Positions 21,636 through 31,225 of a stretch of 43,388 nt of DNA are shown here, piece after piece. Under the pieces are notes generated by a model. The model was not told the DNA's origin and searched no databases. It was given only the letters and a program-made list of their open reading frames with translations. The stretch is from Actinomycetota bacterium. GTDB taxonomy: Bacteria > Actinomycetota > Actinomycetes > Nanopelagicales > Nanopelagicaceae. The translations under genes and the position numbers were made by a program. The stretch spans positions 1 to 43,388 of the forward strand of contig WLDB01000003.1 in NCBI GenBank assembly GCA_009705035.1. Reading direction: 5' to 3'. Every line of letters starts with the position of its first letter. The stretch's first letter is position 1.

Positions 21636-22751
21636 ATGGAGCAAAGTTCACATCAAAGAGAGGTTCGCCTAGTTGATCCCGCATGGTCGCTAAGCGAATT
21701 AATGGCGCGCCTGGCAAAAGCCTTGTCATCCGATGGCCCTGCTTTCGCACTCGCCTCGGTTAGTACCGATTCTGTACTTGCGCGAATATCCCTGGTGGTG
21801 AAAACGACCGGTAGTTCAGGAAAAATTAAAGAGGTGGGGCTTACTGCTTCATCTCTCCTGGCATCAGCGAAAGCTTCAAATAACTATCTTGACGCAAAGA
21901 TTGGTGACCGGTGGTCGCTGCTTCTGCCACTCAATCACATTGCCGGAATAAATGTACTCATCCGCTCTCTTGAGCTCGGAACAATCCCATTGGACTTTAG
22001 AAATATTCGAACTGATACCGAGACCAAATACACTAGCGCTGATTTCTCTGCAATTGTTCCCACTCAATTATTTAGAGCCCTCAACGGAGATGCAGAATTA
22101 CTAGAACATTTGCGTGGATGTCGGGCTGTACTAGTAGGCGGTGCAAGACTCTCAAGAGAGCAGCGCAATCGAGCCGTTAATGATGGAATCAACATCGTAG
22201 AAACTTATGGTTCGACGGAGACCACTGGTGGATGTATTTATGACGGTAAACCTCTTGAAGGCGTTGAGATCACAGTGAATGAAGATAATTTGCTTAGAAT
22301 TAAGGGCGCGGTCTTAGCGCATTCGTATCTCAATATTGCCGAGCCGCTAGTAGATGAAAACGGGTGGTATACGACATCGGATCTTGCGCATTTTGAAGCT
22401 GAGAAGATTGTTATTGATGGAAGAAATGATGACATATTTATAAGTGGGGGCGAGAACATCTCGCTCTCTTCAGTTGAAACAATAATCTCAGAAAAATTTC
22501 CAGCTCTTGAATTTGCAATTGTTACCGTTCCTGAAGCGCAATGGGGGCAGGCACTTTGCTGTGCAATAGTTAGCGCAGACTCATCCCTCCATGCTGGTAT
22601 CGAAAGAGAAATTCAAGAGTCCCTTACTCTCGCAATTGGAGAGGAAGCCAAAGTCAAGCATTTCCTCTATCTAGAAGATTTACCACTCCTCGGTATCGGT
22701 AAGGTAGATCGCAGTGTGCTGCAGAGTTTGATGGGTAGATTAATCTCATGA
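21636..22751 (+). CDS. menE: o-Succinylbenzoate-CoA ligase
   Basis: 371 aa AMP-binding enzyme; [50 protein letters not shown]; final GIGKVDR. Confidence 0.92.
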   Translation: MEQSSHQREVRLVDPAWSLSELMARLAKALSSDGPAFALASVSTDSVLARISLVVKTTGSSGKIKEVGLTASSLLASAKASNNYLDAKIGDRWSLLLPLNHIAGINVLIRSLELGTIPLDFRNIRTDTETKYTSADFSAIVPTQLFRALNGDAELLEHLRGCRAVLVGGARLSREQRNRAVNDGINIVETYGSTETTGGCIYDGKPLEGVEITVNEDNLLRIKGAVLAHSYLNIAEPLVDENGWYTTSDLAHFEAEKIVIDGRNDDIFISGGENISLSSVETIISEKFPALEFAIVTVPEAQWGQALCCAIVSADSSLHAGIEREIQESLTLAIGEEAKVKHFLYLEDLPLLGIGKVDRSVLQSLMGRLIS

Positions 22752-23602
22752 ACATTTGGATTGCTGGAGCCCGCCCGCGCACACTTCCTGCAGCTATCGC
22801 TCCTGTCTTGGTTGCAACCGCACTTGCTGGAAGTGATTCAAAGGTTATCCCTGCACTTCTCGCTCTAACAGTAAGCCTGGCACTGCAAATCGGCGTTAAC
22901 TATGCAAATGATTACTCTGATGGAATTCGCGGCACCGATGACAATCGAGTTGGTCCTCTTCGAATAACCGCATCTGGTCTCACATCAGCGCGGTCGGTAA
23001 GAAATGCAGCTTTCATTTCATTTGGCGTTGCTGCAGTAGCAGGTCTACTTCTTGCCGTGATGACTTCGTGGTGGCTGATAGCAGTTGGAGCGGCGGCTAT
23101 AGCTGCTGCTTGGGGATATACCGGAGGTAAGAATCCTTATGGCTATCTAGGTCTTGGGGAAATCTTTGTTTTCATTTTCTTCGGGCTGGTTGCCACAATG
23201 GGCTCTTACTACGTTCAAGTAGAGGAGTTGACGCTGAATTCATTCCTTGTCGCGGTTCCAATGGGTTCGCTATCGTGTTCGATTTTAGTTATTAACAATA
23301 TTCGCGATCGTGCCCTCGATGCTCTCGCCGGTAAGAAAACTCTAGCTGTTCGCGTCGGAGATAAAGTCGCTCGACTTGGCTTTCTATTCCTTACCGTTCT
23401 AGCTTTCATTACTCCGCTTGCGCTGGGAAGTCGTTGGATTTTCCTGACATTCTTAGCTGCTCCTTTTGCTGCCATTGTGGTGCGCGGGGTGCTTGGCGGT
23501 GCTAGCGGTAGAGATTTAATCCCGCTCTTAGGGAAGACTGGGCAGCTTCAGCTTCAGTACTCCTTACTGTTGGCAATCGCACTAGAATTGAGCCATGGCT
23601 AA
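22748..23602 (+). CDS. menA: 1,4-Dihydroxy-2-naphthoate polyprenyltransferase
   Basis: 284 aa UbiA family; WIAGARPRTLPAAIAPV, NYANDYSDGIRGTDDNRVGPLRITASG. Confidence 0.95.
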   Translation: MNIWIAGARPRTLPAAIAPVLVATALAGSDSKVIPALLALTVSLALQIGVNYANDYSDGIRGTDDNRVGPLRITASGLTSARSVRNAAFISFGVAAVAGLLLAVMTSWWLIAVGAAAIAAAWGYTGGKNPYGYLGLGEIFVFIFFGLVATMGSYYVQVEELTLNSFLVAVPMGSLSCSILVINNIRDRALDALAGKKTLAVRVGDKVARLGFLFLTVLAFITPLALGSRWIFLTFLAAPFAAIVVRGVLGGASGRDLIPLLGKTGQLQLQYSLLLAIALELSHG

Positions 23603-23858
23603 ATATCTAGCGCTTCTCTCAGCAGCGGTCTCCCTCTTTGCCTTTATTGATTGTGCAATGCGCGATGAAGCCGCAATTAAGAAGTTGCCAAAGTGGGCCT
23701 GGCTTTTAATTATCTTCTTCCTCGGAATTTTCGGATCTGTTTTTTACCTTTTTGCTGGACGCAACGGAAAATTTCAAAGGTCAAGCCTCAACAAAAAACC
23801 GAAGAAGCCGCGCATCTTGCCACCAGATGATGATCCAGATTTCTTAAATAAACTTTAA
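23595..23858 (+). CDS. PLDc_N (phospholipase D N-terminal-like) domain membrane protein
   Basis: 87 aa; LFAFIDCAMRDEAAIKKLPKWAWLLIIFFLGIFGSVFYLFAGR. Confidence 0.8.
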   Translation: MAKYLALLSAAVSLFAFIDCAMRDEAAIKKLPKWAWLLIIFFLGIFGSVFYLFAGRNGKFQRSSLNKKPKKPRILPPDDDPDFLNKL

Positions 23859-23869
23859 ACTCTTAAAGT
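23852..23869. terminator. Inverted repeat ACTTTAA-ACTC-TTAAAGT spanning both stop codons of a convergent gene pair; possible bidirectional stem-loop
   Basis: Perfect 7-bp arms, 4-nt loop; contains TAA (23856-23858, plus) and the ccsB TAA (23865-23863, minus). AT-rich and no U tract, so terminator function is uncertain. Confidence 0.35.
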
Positions 23870-24777
23870 CCGGAGTAAGTATGTTTGCCTGTTCCCCAAA
23901 TATTGATGTAAACGTAATTAAATAAGAAGGTAGAGCCAGCAAAGATACAGAGCCAGGCAGCTCTCTTGCCACGCCAACCAACTGTTACGCGAGCATGTAG
24001 GTAAGCCGCATATGCAACCCAAGTAATAAATGCCCAGGTCTCTTTTGGATCCCAACCCCAATAACGGCCCCAGGCTGCCTCCGCCCAGATTGCGCCGGCA
24101 ATAACTGAGAATGTCCAAAGCGGAAAGACAAATGCAACAAGTCGATATGAAAGTTGATCCAACACATCAAGTGTAGGAACACGAAATGCCCACCCTGGTC
24201 GCCCACCTTTTGATTCAGCGTTTTCTAGATAGAGATATGCGCCAGCTACAACATTTGCCAGTAAAAAGATTCCACCAGAAATAATTGCGGCAACAACGTG
24301 AATAACAAGCCAGGTCGATTTAAGCGCTGGCACAAGTGGTGCGCTATCGCGATAGAGCAAAGTAATTGCTGTACCGAGAGTTAGCAGTACAGAGAAAGAG
24401 ATGAATAAACCGAGCCAGCGGAGATCATATTTTCGAAGAGCTACTAGGTAAGCCGCTACAAAAGTAAGTGCTCCTGTTATTGAAAACTCGTACATGTTTC
24501 CCCAAGGAACATGGCCATTCGACAAGCCACGTGCAATAACTCCAAAGGCAAGCGCAACTGTCGCCAACACCATAAGGACTGTTGCAACGCGCGCAGCTTT
24601 TTCAGTTCTGCCGTAATCCAAGGTTTTTGTAAGGAGAGTTCCTTCGGTTGTATCCGCATTCTTGGGAGCACGGACTGCAAACGCTGTCTCAAAGGCATGG
24701 GCCAGAAAAGAAAGTGCGAAAATCGCCATCGCTACATAAATCGAATAGTTAGATATATAAGCCCATGATTTATCCAT
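23863..24777 (-). CDS. ccsB: Cytochrome c biogenesis protein CcsB/CcsA family
   Basis: 304 aa; WGRYWGWDPKETWAFITWVAYAAYLHAR (WWD-like haem-handling motif), next to resB. Confidence 0.93.
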   Translation of the reverse strand: MDKSWAYISNYSIYVAMAIFALSFLAHAFETAFAVRAPKNADTTEGTLLTKTLDYGRTEKAARVATVLMVLATVALAFGVIARGLSNGHVPWGNMYEFSITGALTFVAAYLVALRKYDLRWLGLFISFSVLLTLGTAITLLYRDSAPLVPALKSTWLVIHVVAAIISGGIFLLANVVAGAYLYLENAESKGGRPGWAFRVPTLDVLDQLSYRLVAFVFPLWTFSVIAGAIWAEAAWGRYWGWDPKETWAFITWVAYAAYLHARVTVGWRGKRAAWLCIFAGSTFLFNYVYINIWGTGKHTYSGL

Positions 24778-26240
24778 TAAGCGTTCCCTTTCAGATGAGC
24801 CACGAGTTCTGCGATTTCTTTCTCTAATCCAGGTGCATTGTTCTTTGATAGCGCTGCAACTTCAACTTGAGTTCCATTTATGCGGACCCAGATGCGTCTT
24901 CTACGGCCGTAGAGTGAAAAAATAAGTCCGAGGATGGCTGCAATTCCACCAAAGAGCGCATAACTTTTGCCGGGATCATCGACAATCTGCAAATTTACCC
25001 ATGGAATAATCTTCTCTAACGTAATAGTGCCACCTGGATATTGGAAAGTCTCTCCGACCGAAAGTGAACCAAGTCCAAGATTCGTCATCTCTGTTGTATC
25101 AATACGGTAGACCGATTGTGGAACACCTGAATCAAGTCCTAAATCACCGCTCCACACTGAGAAGAGCATTTTGGGGCGAAGTAGCTCGGGGTAGACCGAA
25201 ATACCACCATCGCTTTCACTGCGCTGATAGGTAGGAAGAAGAGATGCTACAAATCCCACCTGCGGATTGGCATCAGGAACTTTGATGGATCCAATCGAAC
25301 GAAGATTTCCATCTTGCGGTAAGAAAGTCACCGGACCTTGAAAGACAACCGAACCCGTTGAATCCCTGACGGTGACAATGGGCGCATAACCATTTGCCTG
25401 GAGATAGACGCGGGTATCTCCAAAGGTAAGTGGTTTATTGACTTTAACTAACTGCTCTCTTACTTGATCTTCATCAGTGGTTGTAACGTTCATTGAATAA
25501 TCTGTTGCTGCATTGGTTTTCGGATTATAAGTAGCCACAAAATCATTGACTTCGATAACAAATGGAGATGCATTCAAATCATTCGTGAGCTTGCCAAGAG
25601 CGAGTGAATCATAACTGGTCGGAACGTTGATAAATCTTTCGCCAACATTGACGATTGCTTCTCCACGCATGCCAAAAAGTGAGCCAAAGCCAACACCGAT
25701 TAAAATCAAAATCAGCGAGAGATGGAAAAATAAGTTTCCAGTCTCGCGTAAATATCCTTTTTCAGCAGAGATATCTTGCATACCTTGACGAATGCGAAAG
25801 CGCTTCTTCTTAAACCATCTGGTCGCTTCAGCAAGTTCGGTGCCGTTTCCTTCAAATATCTGGTGTTGTTCTAAACGATTGAGATTTCGCGGCGTTGCAG
25901 GAGGCTCTGCTCGCATTGCTCGAAAATGTTCGACTGTACGGGGTAATACGCAGCCAATAAGCGAGATGAAGAGCAAGATATAGATGGCGCTAAACCACGA
26001 AGAGCCATAAACATCAAAGAGCGAAAAGCGGTCATACCATTGCGCTCTTGTTGGGTGAGCTGCAAAGAAATCACGGACTGCAATGGGGTTGGATATTCGC
26101 TGCGGAATAAGAGAGCCCGGAATGGCAGCTATTCCCATCATCATTAAGAGAATCAAGGCGGTACGCATACTTGTGAGCTGGCGCCAGATGTAGCGCAGAA
26201 GAGATAGAAAACCTAGTTCTGGAAGCTCGGTCTGTGTCAT
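24777..26240 (-). CDS. resB: Cytochrome c biogenesis protein ResB
   Basis: 487 aa; SMRTALILLMMMGIAAIPGSLIPQR, DVYGSSWFSAIYILLFISLIGCVLPR. Confidence 0.94.
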   Translation of the reverse strand: MTQTELPELGFLSLLRYIWRQLTSMRTALILLMMMGIAAIPGSLIPQRISNPIAVRDFFAAHPTRAQWYDRFSLFDVYGSSWFSAIYILLFISLIGCVLPRTVEHFRAMRAEPPATPRNLNRLEQHQIFEGNGTELAEATRWFKKKRFRIRQGMQDISAEKGYLRETGNLFFHLSLILILIGVGFGSLFGMRGEAIVNVGERFINVPTSYDSLALGKLTNDLNASPFVIEVNDFVATYNPKTNAATDYSMNVTTTDEDQVREQLVKVNKPLTFGDTRVYLQANGYAPIVTVRDSTGSVVFQGPVTFLPQDGNLRSIGSIKVPDANPQVGFVASLLPTYQRSESDGGISVYPELLRPKMLFSVWSGDLGLDSGVPQSVYRIDTTEMTNLGLGSLSVGETFQYPGGTITLEKIIPWVNLQIVDDPGKSYALFGGIAAILGLIFSLYGRRRRIWVRINGTQVEVAALSKNNAPGLEKEIAELVAHLKGNA

Positions 26241-26965
26241 CAGATCACCGGCACAAAGTCAGAGATAAGGGAGCGCAGTGAAATCATTAGATCTCCCCAA
26301 ATGCCAGTCAACTGCATAAGGCCAATAATAATGAGAAGTACTCCTCCAGCTTTGCTGATTACTGAACCTTGGCGCATGAGATAAGAACGTAGTCGTTTGC
26401 TCTTGTCGAGATAGAGACCCGAAAGAATGAAAGGAACACCAAGGCCCAAGCTGTAAGCCACAGATAGAAGCGCCCCACGCGTTGCACTTGATTCAGTAAA
26501 TGCCAAAGTCTGCACGGTTGCTAATCCAGGTCCAATACATGGCGTCCAACTTAAACCGAAGAGAAATCCAAGAAGAGGTGCACCAGCTATTCCTCCCGTT
26601 GTTGAAATCTTTGGCCTAATCGTTGGTGCGAAAGGAAATAAACCTAGAAAGAGAGCGCCCATCAAAATCGTTAAGAAACCTAGGATTCTTGTAAGGATCT
26701 CTTCTTTGCCAAGTATTTGACTACCGAGCCCGCCAAAGGCCAATCCAAATGAAGTGAAGACAAAAGTAAAGCCCAATACAAAGAGAGTCGAGCCTAAAAG
26801 AACCCGCCCTTTAGAGGCAGAGAAGCCGGTTGCATATGCAATGTAGCCAGGAACTAACGGAAGCACACATGGCGAAAGAAATGAGAGGAGACCAACAATA
26901 AGTGCGACTGGTATCGCGACGATAAGAGTGCCGCTAAAGAGTTGTTCTACAACAAAATCTCTCAT
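26240..26965 (-). CDS. ccdA: Cytochrome c biogenesis protein CcdA
   Basis: 241 aa; GLLSFLSPCVLPLVPGYIAYATG, GLSWTPCIGPGLATV. Confidence 0.94.
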   Translation of the reverse strand: MRDFVVEQLFSGTLIVAIPVALIVGLLSFLSPCVLPLVPGYIAYATGFSASKGRVLLGSTLFVLGFTFVFTSFGLAFGGLGSQILGKEEILTRILGFLTILMGALFLGLFPFAPTIRPKISTTGGIAGAPLLGFLFGLSWTPCIGPGLATVQTLAFTESSATRGALLSVAYSLGLGVPFILSGLYLDKSKRLRSYLMRQGSVISKAGGVLLIIIGLMQLTGIWGDLMISLRSLISDFVPVI

Positions 26966-27510
26966 TCGCTCTTCACCTTATCTAAGAGCTCTGAGAGAGA
27001 AGCTATCGTGACAATTCCAGAGATTCTTCCTGCAACCATTCCTTTTTTATCAATCACAACAGTCGTCGGAATTGCATTTGCGGGAAGTGACTTACTAAAT
27101 CCAATCAAAACTGAGTCATCAATTAGTGTTGGGTAAGGGGAATTGCGCTTACGTATAAAGGCTTCTGCGTTAACTAAATTATCACGAGTCAAGATTCCTA
27201 CGAAGTTTACCTCTGGATAGATTTGCGTTAACGCTGCCAAAGTTGGTTCTTCAGCGCGACATGGAGAACACCATGAGGCCCAAACATTGACGACAGCTAT
27301 CTCATTACTGGGCAATTGATATGAGGTTCCGAGTAGCGTCATTCCGCCAAGTTTTGGCGCAGCAATTCGATCAGAAGGTGCTACATATGTTGTCGCGCCA
27401 TCGCCCGCCACAAAGTTTTCAGCTGCGTTAGTCGATCCCCCACCGCCACAAGCAGTCAAGGTTGTCAGAGAAATCACTAGTGCTGAGAACACAGGGAAGA
27501 AGCGGCGCAT
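26962..27510 (-). CDS. TlpA/ResA-like thiol-disulfide oxidoreductase lipoprotein
   Basis: 182 aa; lipobox-like LTACG, NVWASWCSPCRAEEPTL. Confidence 0.92.
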   Translation of the reverse strand: MRRFFPVFSALVISLTTLTACGGGGSTNAAENFVAGDGATTYVAPSDRIAAPKLGGMTLLGTSYQLPSNEIAVVNVWASWCSPCRAEEPTLAALTQIYPEVNFVGILTRDNLVNAEAFIRKRNSPYPTLIDDSVLIGFSKSLPANAIPTTVVIDKKGMVAGRISGIVTIASLSELLDKVKSE

Positions 27511-27521
27511 GATTAAAAGAT

Positions 27522-28142
27522 TTATTTCTTAGGTAAGAGATGTCGTGCGGGCTCAGAGTAAGAAGTGCCTGAAATCAATCCTTCATCATCAAAATGCACA
27601 CTTGTCACCGAAGCTAATGTGCATTCGCGTTTACGTGGATCGTGTATGAGGCGACGATTTTCAATTGCGCTTCGCAAAATCCAAATCGGCAGTTGGTGCG
27701 AGACAACAATTGCATCTTTATCACCAGCAGCATTCTTTGCTGCAAAAACCGCGGCTAGCATTCGGTTGATCTGTTCTTCGTAAGGTTCACCCCACGAAGG
27801 TTTCCAGGGATTGTAGAGATGCCTCCACGCAGATGGATGGCGCAGAACCCCGTCACCGATTCCAAATGGCTTTCCCTCAAAAATATTAGCGGCTTCAATT
27901 AATCTCTCATCGGTATGTATTTCGATGGAATGTGCCTTTGCAATTGGTGCTGCAGTCTCTTGTGCTCGTTGCAGAGGCGAGACATGAAGGGCGCCAAGAT
28001 TAATTGATTTTGACCAATCTCCTAAAGCCTCTGCCATCTCTTGCCCGCGTTGAGATAATCGCCATCCTGGTTGACGGCCATAAAGAATCTTCTGCGGGTT
28101 TTCGACTTCGCCGTGGCGCAGTACATGGACTGTTGAACTCAT
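27522..28142 (-). CDS. Histidine phosphatase / phosphoglycerate mutase family protein
   Basis: VHVLRHGEVENPQKILYGRQPGWRLSQRGQEMAEAL; conserved position after tlpA. Start set at ATG 28142. Confidence 0.88.
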   Translation of the reverse strand: MSSTVHVLRHGEVENPQKILYGRQPGWRLSQRGQEMAEALGDWSKSINLGALHVSPLQRAQETAAPIAKAHSIEIHTDERLIEAANIFEGKPFGIGDGVLRHPSAWRHLYNPWKPSWGEPYEEQINRMLAAVFAAKNAAGDKDAIVVSHQLPIWILRSAIENRRLIHDPRKRECTLASVTSVHFDDEGLISGTSYSEPARHLLPKK

Positions 28143-28213
28143 GGGGCAATCATAAAGCGAGAATGTAACAACCATAAGGCGAGAATTGACCTGCCAATGA
28201 CTAAGGTTGTGAC

Positions 28214-28978
28214 ATGGCGCTCATCCCCAACCGTGCAGCCTTCTTTGATGTTGATAACACCCTGGTTCGGGGATCAACTCTCTATTTTCTCGGGCGCGGC
28301 ATGTATCAACGGGGCTTCTTTACCAAGGCAGATATTTCACGATTTGTTGTAGCTAATCTCCGCTTCCGAATGACAGGTGTTGAGAAGCAAGACGTCATTG
28401 AACGTTATCAAAAAGCTGCAACGGATTTTGTTGGCGGCCATAAAGTAGAGGACATTCTCAAACTTGGTGAAGAAATCTATGATGAGTATGTTTCACCAAA
28501 ACTTTGGCAAGGAACTTACAAAATCGCACATGAGCATCTCAATAAAGGTGAAGATGTTTGGCTCGTAACAGCTGCTCCACAAGATATGGCAAATATCATC
28601 GCGCAACGTCTTGGATTTACCGGAGCGCTCGGGAGCAAAGTAATTGTGCGGGATGGAATCTATACTGGAGAACTTGATGGAAAAATCCTGCATGGCGGTG
28701 AGAAAGCTGCCGCAATTACAACTCTTGCACATGAGCGCGGGTATTACTTGCCAGAGTGTTTTTCATACTCAGATAGCCACAACGATCTCCCTTTATTGAA
28801 TGCGGTAGGAAATCCTTCTGCAATTAATCCTGATGCAATTCTTAGAATTAAAGCTCTTGCCGAGGGATGGCCGATCCATGACTTCCGTCGCGTCCGTGTG
28901 CTTAATCAAATTTTGGGACCAGCGGTCAGCAGGTTGGCGGCAATGATGGCCTGGCTGATGCCACGCAAGCGCAGATAA
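28214..28978 (+). CDS. HAD-IB family hydrolase (SerB-like phosphatase)
   Basis: 254 aa; AAFFDVDNTLVRGSTLYFL, VTAAPQDMANIIAQRLG, YSDSHNDLPLLNAVGNPSAINPD. Confidence 0.9.
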   Translation: MALIPNRAAFFDVDNTLVRGSTLYFLGRGMYQRGFFTKADISRFVVANLRFRMTGVEKQDVIERYQKAATDFVGGHKVEDILKLGEEIYDEYVSPKLWQGTYKIAHEHLNKGEDVWLVTAAPQDMANIIAQRLGFTGALGSKVIVRDGIYTGELDGKILHGGEKAAAITTLAHERGYYLPECFSYSDSHNDLPLLNAVGNPSAINPDAILRIKALAEGWPIHDFRRVRVLNQILGPAVSRLAAMMAWLMPRKRR

Positions 28979-29023
28979 GCAAATTCGACCAAGGGTGCTC
29001 AACCCCGCTAATGTTGGCAGGTT

Positions 29024-31225
29024 ATGGAAATTCGATCATTTGCCGAATACCTGCGTTCACTCGATGATTTATCGCTGACCGCTCTCTTTCAGACGCGCCC
29101 CGAACTTATCTCGCCGGTTCCAGCAGATATCGCCAACTTGGCGCTGCGCGCATCTTCGATTCCAAGTTTGGTTAGAGCAGTTGACTCACTTAATAAATGG
29201 CAGCTACAACTTTTAGAAGCTGCTGCTGTTCTGAATGAACCGTTCACTGAGAAAGAACTTCTGGCAGTTACTGATAAAAGTGCAAAATTTGCATTACCAG
29301 CACTCATTGAACGCGCATTGGTTTATGAAGGAGGAGATGGATTCCGTCTTCCCGGAAATCTCCGCGAAGTTTTAGGAACCGAAATTGCAGGCCTTGGTCC
29401 AATCTCGCAGAAAAAATTGAATCTTAAGGAGCTTGCAGAAGCACCAGATGCATCGAAGAAGGTACTTGATGCAATGGTCTGGGGTCCACCTCGTGGATCG
29501 GTCGCAGATGTAAGGAAACCAAATCCTGGTCTCGCTTGGTTACTCGAACGAGGTTTTATCTCGCCCGTAAGTCAGCAGAGCGTTGTGCTCCATCGCGAAG
29601 TTGCTATCGCACTACGTGGAAAGAAAATTCATAAAGAGCTAGAGATTACACCTCCAGAAATAACTGGAAAAGAAGTTAAAGCTAAGGCAATTCAAGCAAC
29701 AGCAATTTCAAATATCACAACGTTCTTACGTTGGAGCGAAGAGGTACTTAACTTCTGGGCGTTACAACCTCCAACTGCACTCAAGGCAGGTGGTGTAGGA
29801 GTTCGCGATTTGCGTGATCTTGCATTGCACCTTGGTCTCAGTGAAGAGTGCACCGCATTTGTAATTGAGGTAAATTACCTTGCCGGCTTGCTTACGATTG
29901 ATCCCGATGATCGCATATTGCCAACCCATCAATTCGATCTCTGGCTCAGTTATTCGGCCTCCCGAAAGTGGGAAATGCTCGTTTCACCATGGTTAATCAC
30001 TTCTCGTTTGAGTGGTTTGGTAAATCGCGATGGCAGTAAGAGCGTTACTCCAATGGGCCCAGAGCTAGATAGAAGTAGCGCCGCATCTATTAGAACTCTG
30101 GTACTCGACATCCTGCAAGAGAATCAAGAAATAACTCCTGATCTTCAATCTCTCATTGCTCATGCACAGTGGCAAAGACCTTATCGACGTACAGGTGGAA
30201 TCCCAGCTGAATATATTGAGTGGGTTGCCCGAGAAGCAGAGTGGCTAGGCCTTACAGGACAAGGTTCCCTATCTTCATACGGAATGGCACTCCTTACCGG
30301 TGCTGACCTCGATCAAGTAGATTCTGACTTACCAAAGCCAGTTGATCACATACTTATTCAATCTGACAACACAGCGATTGCTCCTGGGCCACTCGAACAT
30401 GAGGTAGCGCAAGAGCTAGATCTGATTGCAGATATTGAATCACGGGGGGCTGCCACCGTTTTCCGTTTCACCGAAAATTCACTTCGACGTGGACTCGACT
30501 ATGGCCGCACAGGTGAAGAGATTCTGAGATTTTTGAAGAAGAGCTCAAAAACACCCGTGCCTCAACCTCTTGAGTACATGATTGGAGATATTTCCAAGAA
30601 ACACGGAAAGCTTCGAGTCGGTAATACATCGTCATTTATTCGTTGTGAAGATAACGCCCTTATCACTCAAATAATGAAAGATAAGAAGGTTGACGCGTTA
30701 GGTCTGCGAAGGATTGCTCCAGAAGTTTTAATTTCCTCTCATGATGCATCTGACGTCATTAATATTTTGCGTGCCGCTAATTACTTACCGGCTGCTGAAG
30801 ATTCGCAGGGTATTTTGCTGAGTGGTCCCAGAATCGCGCGAGCGCAAAGCAAAGCGCGTCCACCACGAATCATTGGTGAGTTCGAAAAGCCTGATGAAAT
30901 TCTCCTTGAGACTGCCCTGCGCACGATTCGCACCGGCGAAAAATCAACTGCTAAGCAGAGCACTCTGCGCAATCTCTCAGCTAACGAACTAGGTGCGCTC
31001 CCCAGATCAACAGCAAATGAGACACTCGATTTATTGACTAAACATATTCTTGAAACTCCTAATAAATCACTCTCAATCGGTTATGCCGATAACAACGGCA
31101 TGGTCTCTCACCGCATTATTGATCCGCTACGCATATCTGCTGGCTCGCTGCAAGCACGAGATCACGCAACTGGTGAGGTTCTTACCTTTAGAATCCCGCG
31201 AATCACCGGCGTAGCGAGATTATGA
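29024..31225 (+). CDS. Helicase-associated (XPB/Ssl2-like) domain protein
   Basis: 733 aa; MEIRSFAEYLRSLDDLSLTALFQTRPELISPVPADIANLALRASS is typical of the protein encoded beside XPB in actinobacteria; XPB follows one gene downstream. Confidence 0.8.
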   Translation: MEIRSFAEYLRSLDDLSLTALFQTRPELISPVPADIANLALRASSIPSLVRAVDSLNKWQLQLLEAAAVLNEPFTEKELLAVTDKSAKFALPALIERALVYEGGDGFRLPGNLREVLGTEIAGLGPISQKKLNLKELAEAPDASKKVLDAMVWGPPRGSVADVRKPNPGLAWLLERGFISPVSQQSVVLHREVAIALRGKKIHKELEITPPEITGKEVKAKAIQATAISNITTFLRWSEEVLNFWALQPPTALKAGGVGVRDLRDLALHLGLSEECTAFVIEVNYLAGLLTIDPDDRILPTHQFDLWLSYSASRKWEMLVSPWLITSRLSGLVNRDGSKSVTPMGPELDRSSAASIRTLVLDILQENQEITPDLQSLIAHAQWQRPYRRTGGIPAEYIEWVAREAEWLGLTGQGSLSSYGMALLTGADLDQVDSDLPKPVDHILIQSDNTAIAPGPLEHEVAQELDLIADIESRGAATVFRFTENSLRRGLDYGRTGEEILRFLKKSSKTPVPQPLEYMIGDISKKHGKLRVGNTSSFIRCEDNALITQIMKDKKVDALGLRRIAPEVLISSHDASDVINILRAANYLPAAEDSQGILLSGPRIARAQSKARPPRIIGEFEKPDEILLETALRTIRTGEKSTAKQSTLRNLSANELGALPRSTANETLDLLTKHILETPNKSLSIGYADNNGMVSHRIIDPLRISAGSLQARDHATGEVLTFRIPRITGVARL

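Noticed and set aside
20732-21672. Long plus-strand ORFs (97, 124 and 137 aa) antisense to menB
   Set aside because: They lie opposite a confident menB, have no recognisable domains and no convincing start context; best explained as shadow ORFs of codon bias.
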